DNA from: Platerodrilus igneus
Taxonomy: Eukaryota > Arthropoda > Insecta > Coleoptera > Lycidae
Direction: 5' to 3'
Assembly: GCA_036346225.1 (NCBI GenBank)
Contig: JARFIW010001488.1
Span: 310,001-374,000 of the forward strand
Length of the DNA stretch: 64,000 nt
Shown piece by piece: positions 1-9,964 of this stretch. Numbering within the stretch: the first letter of the stretch is position 1; each line of letters opens with the position of its first letter. The notes under the pieces were generated by a model that ran no database searches, had not been told where the DNA came from, and worked only from the letters and a program-made list of their open reading frames with translations. The position numbers were made by a program, and so were the translations under genes.

Positions 1-873
1 GCGGCCCTGCACATCGACAAGGAGTACAGCTCAGGGGTGCTGCTTGCCCTGGTCACTCTGAACACAAGCTCGAACACGTACTACGACAGCAAGGTGCTAT
101 ACCACGTGGGAGGCACGGATCACTCCTCTGTGCGAATCAAGTGCGACAAGCCAATCAACGACGTGGTCTTCCTGAGAAACGGGTTTGTGGTGTGCCACGG
201 GAACTCTCCCAGCAGAACGACCTCCTACGACTGGAAGGGGCAGGCTGCAAGGGAGTTTGCAAGAGGCATGCGCAACAAGGTCTTTTTCAACAGGGCAGAG
301 AACCTTGTGTGCTTTGCAGGAATGAACAACCTTCCGGGGAGCCTGGAGGTCGTAGACGTGGAGGAAGGCGTGTCCATCTCGACTGCAGAGATGGTAGGGT
401 GTTCTATCGTCGATTGGTCTCCCTGCGGGAGGTACTTCCTTGTTGCAGTCACAAATAGAATGAAGATCGACAACAAAGTCAGGGTCTATGACTACTATTG
501 CAGGCTGGTGGGCGAGAAGGCCTTTGAGGAGCTTGTGGAGTGCAGGTTTGCAGGAAAAGAGAGGCCGTTCAGGCCGCTTGCCAACCCGCCAGCTAAGATC
601 AAGGTGGAGAAGAGAGCTGCGTACATCCCGCCCTCTCTGAGGAAGGGTCCCCAGAAAGGGCGAGTTGAGTGGAAGAGCGCCCACATCGTCAAGGCCCCTG
701 CCCCTGGCAAGACAGAGCGTGCCGAGGAAATAAAGAGGGAGCTGCAGGAAGTCGAGGACCTGAAGAGGCGGCTGGACAGCGGGGAGGTCGTTCCTGGGGC
801 CATATACAAGATAAAGCGCGCAGAGCTCCTCCAGAAAGAGCTCGAGCGCCTGGGCTGCGCCGAGCAAGGATAG
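1..873 (+). CDS. eIF2A-like translation initiation factor, C-terminal part
   Basis: The reading frame is open from base 1, so the N-terminus lies outside the window; the GTG at 37 is not a convincing start. The visible protein has WD-propeller blades followed by a basic tail. Hallmarks of the eIF2A family are the 'CFAGMNNLPGSLEVVDV' blade, the 'WSPCGRYFLVAVTN' blade and the 'AAYIPPSLRKGP' linker after the propeller. A charged, probably coiled-coil end of about 50 residues follows (RELQEVEDLKRRL). eIF2A is a cytosolic propeller protein linked to alternative initiator-tRNA delivery. The order of blades, linker and helical tail matches the family. The stop is TAG at 871-873. It converges with the PP1 gene 91 bases downstream. 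The family call is confident; completeness cannot be judged. Confidence 0.8.
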   Translation, partial: AALHIDKEYSSGVLLALVTLNTSSNTYYDSKVLYHVGGTDHSSVRIKCDKPINDVVFLRNGFVVCHGNSPSRTTSYDWKGQAAREFARGMRNKVFFNRAENLVCFAGMNNLPGSLEVVDVEEGVSISTAEMVGCSIVDWSPCGRYFLVAVTNRMKIDNKVRVYDYYCRLVGEKAFEELVECRFAGKERPFRPLANPPAKIKVEKRAAYIPPSLRKGPQKGRVEWKSAHIVKAPAPGKTERAEEIKRELQEVEDLKRRLDSGEVVPGAIYKIKRAELLQKELERLGCAEQG

Positions 874-964
874 AGAGGCTGGGGGCTGTGGCAAAGGAGC
901 AGGGAAACACTAGAAATATACATGGCACTTGTTCCTTTACTTATAGATTGTTTGTCTAGCCTCT

Positions 965-1885
965 CTAATTCTTGGGGGCCTTCTCTTTCTCGGCAGGTTT
1001 CAGGACCCTAAAGCTGCAGACAAGGTTTTCGTCCACCTCCATCATGGCGCCAGAGTTGTCGAACTCCCCGCAGTAGTTGGGCGCAGAAAAGATCGTTACA
1101 AGCCGCCTGCCTGCAAAGAACTCGTATCCATCCTCCACAACCTGGTGGGCCCTGCATATCAAGTCAAGGTCGTGCTTCTCCAAAAACTCCTCCACAACAG
1201 CAGTGCTAAAGGTAAAGCTCACCCCCCGGTCGTTTTCTCCCCACTTGCTTACGTCTCTGTCGGGGTCGCTCCAAAGCAGGTCGCAGAGCAGGCCTGTGTC
1301 AGGAACATCCGTGGGCCTCTTAATGGCCTTGATCTGGTCGAGCGACTGCAGGTCTGGGGAAAGCCCTCCGTGCATGCAGAGAATCTTCCCGTCTATAAGC
1401 GCAGAAATCGGGAGGCAGTTGAAGCACTCTGTAAACTTCTTCCATATTCTGTGGTTGTATCTTTCCTTGCACTCATCGTAGAACCCGTATATCCTGTTGA
1501 TGCTTGCACACTCGTGGTTTCCCCGCAGAATGAAAAAGTTTTCTGGGTACTTGATCTTGTATGCGAGCAGGAGCGATATTGTTTCGAGGCTCTGCTTCCC
1601 TCTGTCCACGTAGTCCCCCAGGAAGAGATAGTTGCTCTGCGGGGGAAAGCCTCCGTACTCAAACAGCCTGAGCAAATCCGAGTACTGGCCGTGCACGTCT
1701 CCGCAGATTTTGACTGGGGCCTCTATCTCAAGGAGTGCAGGCTGCGAGAGGCATATTTCCCTTGCCTTGCTGCAGAGGAACTTGATCTCTGCCTCGGAAA
1801 GGTGCACTCGCGCCCCCTCCTTCGGCTTCTTGTTCTTGAGCAGCTTTGCAATAATGTTGTCTACATCTGGATCGGAGTTAGGCAT
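965..1885 (-). CDS. GLC7: Serine/threonine protein phosphatase PP1 catalytic subunit
   Basis: A 306-residue PPP-family phosphatase, close to the usual PP1 length. All metal and phosphate motifs are present in order: [40 protein letters not shown] and [10 protein letters not shown]. The '[19 protein letters not shown]' stretch and the '[13 protein letters not shown]' stretch are PP1-type rather than PP2A-type. PP1 works with targeting subunits in mitosis, glycogen metabolism and nuclear processes. The ATG is followed by [11 protein letters not shown], a normal PP1 start. The gene is divergent from the ISU1 gene, with only 60 bases between the two start codons. No frameshift was seen. Confidence 0.97.
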   Translation of the reverse strand: MPNSDPDVDNIIAKLLKNKKPKEGARVHLSEAEIKFLCSKAREICLSQPALLEIEAPVKICGDVHGQYSDLLRLFEYGGFPPQSNYLFLGDYVDRGKQSLETISLLLAYKIKYPENFFILRGNHECASINRIYGFYDECKERYNHRIWKKFTECFNCLPISALIDGKILCMHGGLSPDLQSLDQIKAIKRPTDVPDTGLLCDLLWSDPDRDVSKWGENDRGVSFTFSTAVVEEFLEKHDLDLICRAHQVVEDGYEFFAGRRLVTIFSAPNYCGEFDNSGAMMEVDENLVCSFRVLKPAEKEKAPKN

Positions 1886-1904
1886 CTGTTTCCTGGAGAG
1901 AAAG

Positions 1905-1919
1905 TTTTAAAAATAAAAT
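1905..1919. promoter_or_regulatory. A+T-rich block in the divergent PP1/ISU1 intergenic region
   Basis: Fifteen bases made only of A and T (TTTTAAAAATAAAAT) sit between the start codons of the PP1 gene (minus, 1885) and the ISU1 gene (plus, 1946). The surrounding DNA is close to half G+C, so the block stands out. Short A+T-rich elements just upstream of start codons serve as core promoters in compact microsporidian genomes. The assignment here is by position and composition only. Confidence 0.4.
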
Positions 1920-1945
1920 GCGCTTTTATTTGGAACAGAAGCCCG

Positions 1946-2401
1946 ATGGAAGTTGCGCGAGTCTTCAGAGCATACCACTCAAATGTCCTGGACCACTACG
2001 CAAACCCCAGGAACGTGGGCACATTTGGGAAGCTTGTGGCGGACGTCGGCACAGGGCTGGTGGGCGCGCCTGCTTGCGGAGACGTGATGCGGCTGCAGAT
2101 CAGGGTCGGGAAAAATAACGTCATAGAGGACGCGAAGTTCAAGACATTTGGGTGCGGGTCTGCAATTGCCTCCAGCTCGCTCGCTACAGAGCTGATCAAA
2201 GGGAAGACCTTTGAAGAGGCCTTAGCAATCAAGAATGTCGAGATTGCCAAGGAGCTGTCGCTTCCGCCCGTAAAACTGCACTGCTCTCTCCTTGCAGAGA
2301 ATGCGATCAAGTCTGCTATCGAGGACTACAAAAAGAAGAAGGGCCTTGTGGAGAAGGCAGAAGTGGCCGAAGCACAGCGGAAAGACGTAGAAGCAGGATA
2401 G
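1946..2401 (+). CDS. ISU1: Iron-sulfur cluster assembly scaffold, NifU-like
   Basis: The 151-residue protein starts at the ATG at 1946; the frame is open further upstream, but that part is antisense to the PP1 gene. The three cluster-ligand cysteines are visible in GAPACGD, FGCGSAIASSS and LPPVKLHCS. The LPPVK motif is the binding site for the Hsp70 chaperone in Isu1/IscU. The first residues (MEVARVFRAYHSN) are basic and could be a short mitosomal or mitochondrial targeting sequence. Fe-S assembly is the main function kept in mitosomes, so an ISU1 fits a microsporidian. The length matches mature Isu1. A lysine-rich tail after 'IEDYKKKK' is longer than usual. Confidence 0.95.
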   Translation: MEVARVFRAYHSNVLDHYANPRNVGTFGKLVADVGTGLVGAPACGDVMRLQIRVGKNNVIEDAKFKTFGCGSAIASSSLATELIKGKTFEEALAIKNVEIAKELSLPPVKLHCSLLAENAIKSAIEDYKKKKGLVEKAEVAEAQRKDVEAG

Positions 2402-2455
2402 AGTAAATTTCTTGGCGGATGGAGCACTTAGTTTGATTTTTTTTTCGGCCAAAGC

Positions 2456-5400
2456 ATGGGCTCTTTCTGCCTGGCCGAGGACACGGGAGAAAGAGAGGGA
2501 GGGAGGTTCGAGGATTTTAGCGATGGGGAAACAAACGAGGAAAAAGGCTCCTTTGAGGGCAGAGAAAAGGCTCCATCCAGGAGGTATTCAAAAAATGGCT
2601 TTTCTGGGAACTGCAACGGAAGCAAGGGAGGGACCGAGAGCAGCAGTGACAGCTCGGACACCGCAGCCGTAAGAAACGCGTGCGAGTGCAAGTATGTGAA
2701 GGTCAGATGCAGGGTAGCGAAGATTGAGGTCCGGCTGTACTCGCAAGTAAAAACGGAGGCGCTTATTGCGACACATGAAGTGGGAGACCTCGAGGTGCCT
2801 GTGGTGAAGAGGCTGCTTCAGATAGAAAAGGACGGGCAGGACCTCGAAGTTGTTGTCACCCCCGAGACAACCGTGACAGAAGTGCTTTTGTCCCTGGGAA
2901 TCACAAACTCCCTGCTCCTCCTCCAAACGTTCCACGAGAAGCGCGTGTTAGGGGGCCTGGACTCGCCGTTCCTCGAAATAGTGAAGTGGAAGGCAGGAAA
3001 CGGGATGATTGGGATAAGCCGAGGAAAGGGCCGGAGCAGGGTGATTGCAAGCAAGAAGCTGCTTGCGCGCTGGGGATATACGCTCTCAGTCTGCGAGACG
3101 CAGCCAGCAGTGGCTCAGCTGGAAAGACGGAAGGAGCAGGGCAGTGCGGCGATAGAGCGTTTTCCGGCCCCGCAGAAGCCGCTGTGCATGGAGACGCCGC
3201 ACGTGAAAATAGAGCTTCCCATAAAGCACATCTGCTTCGAGGAACTGCTCACAATGGTTTCGCAGGTCCTGAGTTTCTTGGCGAACTTGTTTCTCTGGAT
3301 CTTCTGCCGAAGAAGTATTCTGCGGAGGCTGCAAAGTGGCAAGAACAGGAAGAAACAAAAGAAGGGGTACAGGCCTGTGCTCATGGATCTGTCGAACATG
3401 GGCCTTGTGGAGATCCCTGAGATGGTCTACGGGTGCAGATGGATCAAGCATCTTGATGTGTCAAGGAACCATCTGCGCGAGCTTCCTGCTGCGCTGAACA
3501 GGCTGAATCTGCACTCGCTCAACGCATCGTGCAACCTCGATTACAGAGGTGCCTGAGCTGAGGATACCCCGGATGAACCTGCGAGACAACCAGATCAGGA
3601 GGTTTTCCAGCAGCTACTCCTACGAAGAAGTTGACCTCCTCGGGAATCCGCTTGAGAGCTTCAACTCTTCCGTGAAGAGGCTCTATCTGCGAGAAATCGT
3701 GTGCTCAGGCGCAATATATCCCTCGCTTAGAGCCCTGGAAAGCATCTCTCTTGCAGACGTAGAGCTGCGCGAGCTCGTGGGAGAATTCCCGGCCTTGCGC
3801 GTGCTTAGGCTCCGAAACAACAATCTGGGGAGAATACAGATCAGCGCTCCGCGCATGGAGATACTCGAGTGTGTGCACAACCTGCTAAACGAGTTTCCCA
3901 TCAGGGCGGACAGGAAGTACCACCTCGAGTACCCAAGCATCAAGTACGTTTCCCTTGCGTACAACAACATCAACGTGATCCCAAAAAAGCTCTGGAAGCT
4001 GCCGATAGAGTACCTGGACATGTCCCACAACCAGATTGTGAGCGTGGAGCCCGCGGCAAGGCAGCATGCGCTGCGCCATCTAAACCTCTCTGCAAACCAG
4101 ATAAAAGAGGTGAGCAACATCCACCTGGCCTCGGGTCTTGTCTGCCTGATCCTGAGCTTCAACGTGATTGAGAAAATCGAGGGCCTCTCGCTGCTGCCCA
4201 ACCTGAAGCAGGCCGTGCTCTCAAACAACTCCATCGTATGCCCGCCTGCACTCATTCCCACCAACCCCAAGGTCCCTGGAGAAAGGTTTCTTTTCCTGGA
4301 CGGGAATCCGCGCGTTGTGATCAGGGAGCGCTACAGAAAGCTGCTTCGCTCTGCGCAGTTTACGCTGGTCGAGGACAGCCCCTGCGGCAACTTCTTCTCG
4401 CTCGAAGCGAATGTTCGCGACAGCAGGTGTGTGCACTGCGGGTGCACCTCGCCTTCTGTGACCAGGGACGGCCCAAAGGACATTTTCTATCTCAAGGCAG
4501 ATCTCCAGTGCAAAGGCCCGAGTCCCGGCTCGGAAGTCTGCATGGAGGTGTTCGTCTACCTCTCGGTGCAGTCTGAGCGCGCAGAAGAGGTCTGCAGAGC
4601 CACTATCCACGACATCAAGACTCTTTTCCAGAAAGAAGAAGAGGCCCAGATCACAGAGAGATGGCCCAGAATACGTGAGAAGCTCTTCAACACCCTGAAC
4701 AGCATCCGAGGGTCTCTGTTTCCGGAGCAGGTTACCCTCTTCAACGTGATCCTGCTCGGGAAGTGCTTCATCTGTTCAATGTCGATGGGAGAAATGCACA
4801 CGATCTGCTTCATGCATGGAATACATGTGTTGATGAACGAGTACCACGGGATGTCGCTTATGTATATGGAGCGAGCCAACAGCCTGGAGTACTTCCTAGT
4901 GGCCCCCGTCGCCAACCTGCACAACATTTCTTTGCGAGAGATGCACAACACGCTCAAGAGAAACGGATCTCTGATGGATGCGAGAAACTTCATCTTGTCG
5001 CACTCCATCGGGGACCTGCGGATTCTCCTGGTGCCTCTCTGGAAGAGCGCCCCGCGGAGGACCGACGCCGCGTTCAGCCTGCACCCCAGCTTGTTCATGA
5101 ACAAGCCCGTGATTGTGTTCACAGACATTGTGAACAGCACGCGGCTCTGGGCCCTGGACCCCCTGAAGATGCGGGAGGCCTCAAAGATACACAACTGTGT
5201 GATTAGGACCCTGATCAGGGAGCTCGGGGGGTACGAGGTCAAGACCGAGGGGGACGCATTCATGCTTGCCTTCCGCGACGACGCCAGGGCCGTCGAGTTC
5301 GGGGCAAAGGTGCATCTCAGGCTTGCCAACCAGATCTGGCCAGAAATTACGCTCGCAAATAGCCCTCTTTTTCAACAGAAGCAAGCCTGTGTTCAGGGGC

Positions 5401-5733
5401 TTGCAGATCCGTGTAGGAATGAGCAAGGGAAGCTGCATCCTCGAGAACGACCCTGTCACACACAGAATCGACTTCTATGGGAAGACGGTTATCAAGGCCG
5501 CGCGGCTGTGCAGCATCGCAAGCGGGGGAGAGACCTTTATCCTGCAGTCAATTGTCAAAAGCATGAAGCAGAGCTCCGAGAGAAAGACCCGGTACCTTGT
5601 GGTAGATCGCGGAAAAACAGCGCTTGCCGGGCTGGAAAAGCACTCCTACCACATATACGAGCTGTTGCACCCCAAAATCATATACAGAGCACACTTTGGA
5701 GATACATGCAGGCTGCGCGGCAGATACATCTAG
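2456..5733 (+). CDS. CYR1: Fungal-type adenylyl cyclase, two frameshifts
   Basis: Three overlapping frames form one protein of about 1090 residues. The N-terminal 250 residues are poorly recognised and would correspond to the regulatory or Ras-association part. A long leucine-rich repeat array follows (for example LEYLDMSHNQIVSVEP, LRHLNLSANQIKEVSN). Next comes a degenerate PP2C-like region, then a class III cyclase domain with VFTDIVNSTRLW and GGYEVKTEGDAFMLAF, whose two metal-binding Asp residues are present. The second half of the cyclase (RVGMSKGSC, FYGKTVIKAARL) is in a third frame. This domain order is that of yeast and filamentous-fungal adenylyl cyclase, which makes cAMP. Frame changes lie near 3539, within a repeat, and at the T5 run 5368-5372. 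With both repaired the domains are continuous, so base errors are likelier than decay. Confidence 0.85.
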
Positions 5734-5791
5734 AGCTGCTTCCACACAGGACCCTGCAACTGTAAAATAAACAACTGAGGAGAGAGCTGGT

Positions 5792-5938
5792 TTATTCGGA
5801 TTGCTTCTGCTCCTCGTATGCCTCGAGGACGGCCCGGAGAATCTTGGCTGTTTCGTAGTGTCTTTCGTAGTCTCTCTTTGTGTAGGGATTATTCTCCTGG
5901 ATTTGCAAAAAGGTGTACGCCTCTGTAAACATATTCAT
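5792..5938 (-). CDS. Small ORF overlapping the GNAT stop, or its frameshifted C-terminus
   Basis: A 48-codon frame begins with an ATG that overlaps the TGA of the upstream GNAT gene as ATGA, and ends GAA TAA A, with the stop inside an AATAAA signal. It encodes an acidic, aromatic, helical peptide (for example ENNPYTKRDYERHYETA). There is no poly(A) signal at the GNAT stop itself, but there is one here. In a window full of one-base frameshifts, the simplest reading is that this is the true C-terminal 50 residues of the GNAT protein. A separate overlapping micro-ORF is possible. Confidence 0.45.
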   Translation of the reverse strand: MNMFTEAYTFLQIQENNPYTKRDYERHYETAKILRAVLEAYEEQKQSE

Positions 5939-6696
5939 GTATCCTCCATCAGACTGCTTCTCTCCGGCTCGTACCCTGCAGCAACAGTCTCTGGCCTCGC
6001 AAGCTCCCTGATCCTCTCTCCCTGGAAGATGTACTCATACGGTCCCTTCGTCGTGAGCGCCGCCTTCGTGAATCCGGCTGTCCTGTAGAGGGCATATGCC
6101 ACCTCCATATGCTTGTCGTGCGGGGAAATGTGCAGCCCAAGGTGCGTGTCCCACTTGTCGATCTTCTTTTTCTCGAAGAGGTGCTCAAGAGCCTCCTTGA
6201 GCAGCGCCACAGAAAGCCTCTTTCCCCTGTATCTCGGAGAAACATATGTGTTGTAGATCTCGATAACGTTCATTGCACGAACTACCTTCCCCTCGCTGTC
6301 CCTGACAAGGTAGTTGTTGGGCTTCAGAAAGACGCTAGCCATCAGCTCCTTTCCGTTCAGGAACTGTGCTACAATGTATGTCCTTAGGTAGTCCTCGGGC
6401 TTGGAGGGGTTTTTCTCGAACATCTGCACTGGCTCCTGCAGCCTGCTTTTCATGGGGCCGAGCAGCTCCGGGGTGTACTCCTCTGGATACAGAACAGAGA
6501 GCGTTCGTACCACTGTGGGCATAGACCTCTCTCTCCCGAACAGGAAGGACCCGGCTACTGCTGCAACAAGAAGCGCCAGAGCTCCCAGGGCCACTTGCTT
6601 GGGCCCAAACACGCCTTTCTTCTTTTTGCCTCCCGCCTCTCGCCTTTTCTGGAGAGCCCTCTTTCTAATTTCCATTCTGGCGAAAAAGGCGCTCAT
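5935..6696 (-). CDS. Membrane-anchored GNAT-family N-acetyltransferase
   Basis: A 253-residue protein. Residues 1-30 are strongly basic (KKKKG); about 31-50 form one hydrophobic segment (QVALGALALLVAAVAGSFLF), suggesting a single N-terminal membrane anchor. The rest is a GNAT domain. The acetyl-CoA pyrophosphate-binding motif A is visible as YVSPRYRGKRLSVALLKEAL, followed by YALYRTAGF, typical of the last GNAT strands. The substrate is unknown. The C-terminus probably continues in another frame (5792-5938). It lies 4 bases downstream of the PP2A-like gene on the same strand. The domain call is solid; the biological role is not inferable. Confidence 0.75.
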   Translation of the reverse strand: MSAFFARMEIRKRALQKRREAGGKKKKGVFGPKQVALGALALLVAAVAGSFLFGRERSMPTVVRTLSVLYPEEYTPELLGPMKSRLQEPVQMFEKNPSKPEDYLRTYIVAQFLNGKELMASVFLKPNNYLVRDSEGKVVRAMNVIEIYNTYVSPRYRGKRLSVALLKEALEHLFEKKKIDKWDTHLGLHISPHDKHMEVAYALYRTAGFTKAALTTKGPYEYIFQGERIRELARPETVAAGYEPERSSLMEDT

Positions 6697-6700
6697 TAAA

Positions 6701-7608
6701 TTAATTGAAGTAATGGAGGGGCGCCAGGGTCTTTACATGCCGGACAGCCTGTTCAAAGAAAATGAAGCTCGCGTCTGTCACCTCAAGGGACTCCTCGAGC
6801 CTGAGAACAGTGGCCTTGTTTCCCATGCGGTTGCAGTAGTTAGGAGCGCTCCACACGGTAACCAGCTCCCTGTTTGAGAACGCAAACCGATATCCCTCGT
6901 TGACAAGCTGGTGCGATCTGCAGACAAGCTCAACGTCGTTGAGGAAGAGAAACTTGTGCACGAGGTCTGGACCAAATATGTATCCTGCGCCCCGCTCGCT
7001 CTCTACGCACCGAGAAACGTCTCCAGGGTCGCTCCAGAGCATGTCGGCCATAGGGCCTTTCTTTGGGACGTCTACAAAACGGTGGATGGACTTGATTTGC
7101 TCAAACGTGGCTGCGAACGGAGAGATTCCCCGTGCACGGCGAATATCCGCCCGCCAATAAGGCAGGCAAGCGGGAGAAAGTGGAAGGTCTCGCACAGAAT
7201 CCTCCACACGTCGGAGCTGTGGTAGCGCGTGACAATCTCCTTGTACAAGCCATATGTCTCTGCAAGCTCCCTGGACTCGTGGTTTCCTCGGAGGAGAACG
7301 ATGTTGTCTGGATACATCACTTTGTAGAGAAGAAGCAGGACAATGGTCTCGACGGAGTTCGGGCCCCTGTCCACATAGTCTCCAAGGAATACGTATCTTG
7401 TGTTCTGGGGAGTTCCATTCATCTTGAAGATGCTCAGGAGGTCGTCGTACTGCCCGTGGATGTCTCCGCACACAACCACAGGGGGGGAAGCGGTCTGTAT
7501 GTTTGGCTCCAGTGCGAGGAGGTCGATTGCCTTGGTGCAGATCATTTTGACCTCCCTCTTTGTGGGCTTGTGGAAGGCCAGCAGCCTCTCTTCTATTTTC
7601 TTGAACAT
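6701..7608 (-). CDS. PP2A-like (PP2A/PP4/PP6 group) phosphatase catalytic subunit, one frameshift
   Basis: The full PPP motif series is present across two frames: [72 protein letters not shown] and WSAPNYCNRMGNKA. 'NHESR' and 'PNYCNR' place it in the PP2A/PP4/PP6 group. It ends LHYFN, near the usual YFL tail but without the classical methylated Leu terminus. The frame breaks at the C4 run 7128-7131 (plus strand) directly after AVHG; one extra G on the coding strand restores the family motif. The start is set at the Met of MFKKIEERL, since the 14 codons upstream are not family-like. About 300 residues when repaired. Confidence 0.88.
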
Positions 7609-7679
7609 CGCACAGACAAAATATTTGAAGAAAAAGCTATCCCGGCACACGGCTTGTCGCTGCCTGGCGCTATCAGTGG

Positions 7680-8519
7680 CTATTTATTTAAGAGAGTCTC
7701 AAGGAATGCAAGCTTTCCCGTACTCCTCTGGCTGTGCTGCTTTTGGTCCTCCTTTTTCTGTGCGGCAGGTCTGTATTTGTTGACAAGTGTCCTGGGCCGC
7801 TTTATTGGAATGGGCATGCTCGGAGACGCCTTCCTCAAATACCTTGTGGCTGCCTCGGCACTTCTTTCCCCCGCAGTTCCCGTCTCTTTCTGGGCCACTT
7901 TTTCTTCTACAACGCTGCTGTCCTTGCGGCACTCCTCCTTGGATGGCTCCTGGCTCTGCAACGTCTTTGTTTGCACGGCCAGGCTCTGGCTCTCTTTTTT
8001 TTTCTCGGCCAAAGGAGCCTCTTTTATGTCGGCTGGGATCTTTTTGTCTCCTTCAGCTTCTCCCAAGCGCGCCTTATCCTTTTCCCTGCAAACGGAGCTC
8101 TCCTCTTCGTTTCTTTTTGCTCTGGCAGCCCTCTGAGGCTTTGCTGCGGGCACTTTCTTTGGCGCTGAAGACATCACACAAGCAGCACTCCTGCCTGCTT
8201 GACTTGGTGTTTTAGCCGGCCCAGAAGCCTGTTGCATGTCCCTGCACTCCACGCACTCCCCCCTGCACACCACAGCCTGGACCAGCTCTCCATCCACAAG
8301 GCAGTCGCAGAGCCTGAGCCAGCTGCACAGGATGTATCCTTCGCTGCTTACAATCCGGGAGACATGGTATGCCCTCCCAGGGAAAATCTCTTCCAAGCAC
8401 ATACTGCCAAGCTCCTTTTTGATGCAGCCGATGTGCTCTGCATTGCTGCTTGCCACAAAGAGAACTTTGAGGGCGCCTCCCTCGCTCTCTGGGGGCAGCA
8501 CTTCTACCTTCAGCCTCAT
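7680..8519 (-). CDS. Unrecognised basic protein with a low-complexity tail
   Basis: A 279-residue protein if it starts at the ATG at 8519 (MRLKVEVLPPES); the frame stays open upstream, but that part overlaps the phosphotransferase gene. The first 100 residues look folded, with hydrophobic strands and several Cys. The remainder is charged and Lys/Glu/Ala-rich, probably disordered, and ends in a short conserved-looking basic segment (SMPIPIKRPRTLVNKYRP). The last sense codons are AAT AAA before TAG, so the poly(A) signal lies in the coding end. No family was recognised. A coilin-like small N-terminal fold plus basic tail is one idea, not supported enough to name. Confidence 0.6.
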   Translation of the reverse strand: MRLKVEVLPPESEGGALKVLFVASSNAEHIGCIKKELGSMCLEEIFPGRAYHVSRIVSSEGYILCSWLRLCDCLVDGELVQAVVCRGECVECRDMQQASGPAKTPSQAGRSAACVMSSAPKKVPAAKPQRAARAKRNEEESSVCREKDKARLGEAEGDKKIPADIKEAPLAEKKKESQSLAVQTKTLQSQEPSKEECRKDSSVVEEKVAQKETGTAGERSAEAATRYLRKASPSMPIPIKRPRTLVNKYRPAAQKKEDQKQHSQRSTGKLAFLETLLNK

Positions 8520-8686
8520 GCAAATTTTGTACGGGCGGTAAGAAAGCCATGTTGTGTGGCGGCTCAGAGCAGCAGAGATGCATCCAGCCGATATCAGCGA
8601 ATATAGCTTTCCGGAGAAAAGGAGTGATCTCAAAAAGATGCAGGGCACACATGTCTTTAATGAGCGTGTATCGTTCATGTCTGATC

Positions 8687-9964
8687 CTATGTGCTTGTGT
8701 TCTGTACAGGAAACTGCGGGGACAGCTTTCTCTTCTTCGTGCTGAAGCAGTAGATGCCTAGTATGCCTGTTATCTCTTTGACGATCACGTAGATGCTGCG
8801 TGAATAGCAGAACAGAAGACATGCTGTGAGAGCAGCCAGCCTTTCCTGCTGATAACCCTTGGCGATCCCGAGGGACTCAAAGAAGCCCATAAGCATCACC
8901 AGGATCGACACAAAGTACGGGGTCTCTGCGGCATGTCTTTGCTGGTGGTGCGAGTAGATCAGGAGAATGCTCCCGAGAGAGAAGGGAACTGTTCCTGCCA
9001 CGAGGAGCATGAGGAAGTTTGGGCCTTCTCTGAAAAATTCTGTGCATACTTGGAACCACACAAGAGAAGAGAGCATTTGCAGGACGAAGAGCGCATGCGG
9101 AATGGCAATTTCGACCTTCTTGGAAAAAGGCCATTTGTCTCTGGAGCTGGGAGAAGCGGGCATGCTGGCTGAGGAGGCAGAGCTGCTTGGAGAAAGGGAG
9201 CTTCTTGTGCCCTGGCTGTAAGCGTCTTCCCGGTCTGCTGGGCCGGAAGGCACCTTCTTCCGAATCGATGCATGTGCGTCAAAGCCCGTGCTCTTGTATA
9301 TCCGAAAAAGGACAACGAAAGCATACAGGAAAATGAGAGCCAGCCCGAGAAAGATGTATGCTGCAGGAGCCTTGTCGAGCAGGAGCAGGGCCCTGACTTT
9401 TCCTCGGCCAACAAGCGAAACGAGGACATGCAGGAGCGAGGCAAGGAGAAGCCCCTCAGAGGGACCGAAGTACCCGAGCGAGAAGTGGTTTGTGTAGAAC
9501 TCCTGCACAGTCACCCAGTAGAAGACGGACTGGATTGCATTAAGGAGGAGGATGGATAAGAACGACTTTCCAAGCGCCAGAGCAGAGGCGAGGTTCACGA
9601 CGACCAGGGTTGAGACAACGGAGTCGCATCCATGATCAAAGAGCTGTCCCAGAGGCGAGCCCGCCCCGATTCGGCGCGCCTGCTTTCCGTCGATGCTGTC
9701 CATCGTTGAGTAGAACCAGAGGAGAGCCCCAGAGAAGAAGCTGATTGTGTCGTTTCCCTCAAGATTCGGGTCGAAGCAGAGCGTCAGGCACGCACTGAGC
9801 ACCATGGCCAGCAGGCCGGCGAGGGTTATCGTGTTTGGAGCGACTGTCCTCGGAAAGAACCCGAGGACGAACTCCCAGTACGGCCCGAGCACGTATTTTG
9901 CCAGGAGGGACTTGTCTGTGCACCTGAACTCATATGTTTTGAGCGGCTCCAGGTTTCTGGCCAT
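8687..9964 (-). CDS. CDP-alcohol phosphotransferase (ethanolamine/choline type)
   Basis: The 425-residue polytopic protein carries the CDP-alcohol phosphatidyltransferase signature DSIDGKQARRIGAGSPLGQL followed by FDHGCD, giving the D-G-x2-A-R-x8-G-x3-D-x3-D pattern with all catalytic Asp residues. The 'FWEF...PNTITLAGLL' style N-terminus and about eight to ten hydrophobic segments fit EPT1/CPT1 enzymes, which make phosphatidylethanolamine or phosphatidylcholine from CDP-base and diacylglycerol in the ER. An inserted Ser-rich loop follows 'ADREDAYSQGTRS'. The frame also stays open without any ATG for 113 codons upstream of this start. The ATG at 9964 gives a normal family N-terminus and is preferred. 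Confidence 0.85.
   Translation of the reverse strand: MARNLEPLKTYEFRCTDKSLLAKYVLGPYWEFVLGFFPRTVAPNTITLAGLLAMVLSACLTLCFDPNLEGNDTISFFSGALLWFYSTMDSIDGKQARRIGAGSPLGQLFDHGCDSVVSTLVVVNLASALALGKSFLSILLLNAIQSVFYWVTVQEFYTNHFSLGYFGPSEGLLLASLLHVLVSLVGRGKVRALLLLDKAPAAYIFLGLALIFLYAFVVLFRIYKSTGFDAHASIRKKVPSGPADREDAYSQGTRSSLSPSSSASSASMPASPSSRDKWPFSKKVEIAIPHALFVLQMLSSLVWFQVCTEFFREGPNFLMLLVAGTVPFSLGSILLIYSHHQQRHAAETPYFVSILVMLMGFFESLGIAKGYQQERLAALTACLLFCYSRSIYVIVKEITGILGIYCFSTKKRKLSPQFPVQNTST

Noticed and set aside
97..894. Long minus-strand ORF of 265 codons opposite eIF2A
   Set aside because: It is antisense to a frame with clear eIF2A motifs, and its translation is Leu/Pro-rich without any recognisable domain; a shadow frame.
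1145..1945. N-terminal 267 codons of the frame containing ISU1
   Set aside because: This part is antisense to PP1. The ISU1 family begins at the ATG at 1946, which gives the normal length.
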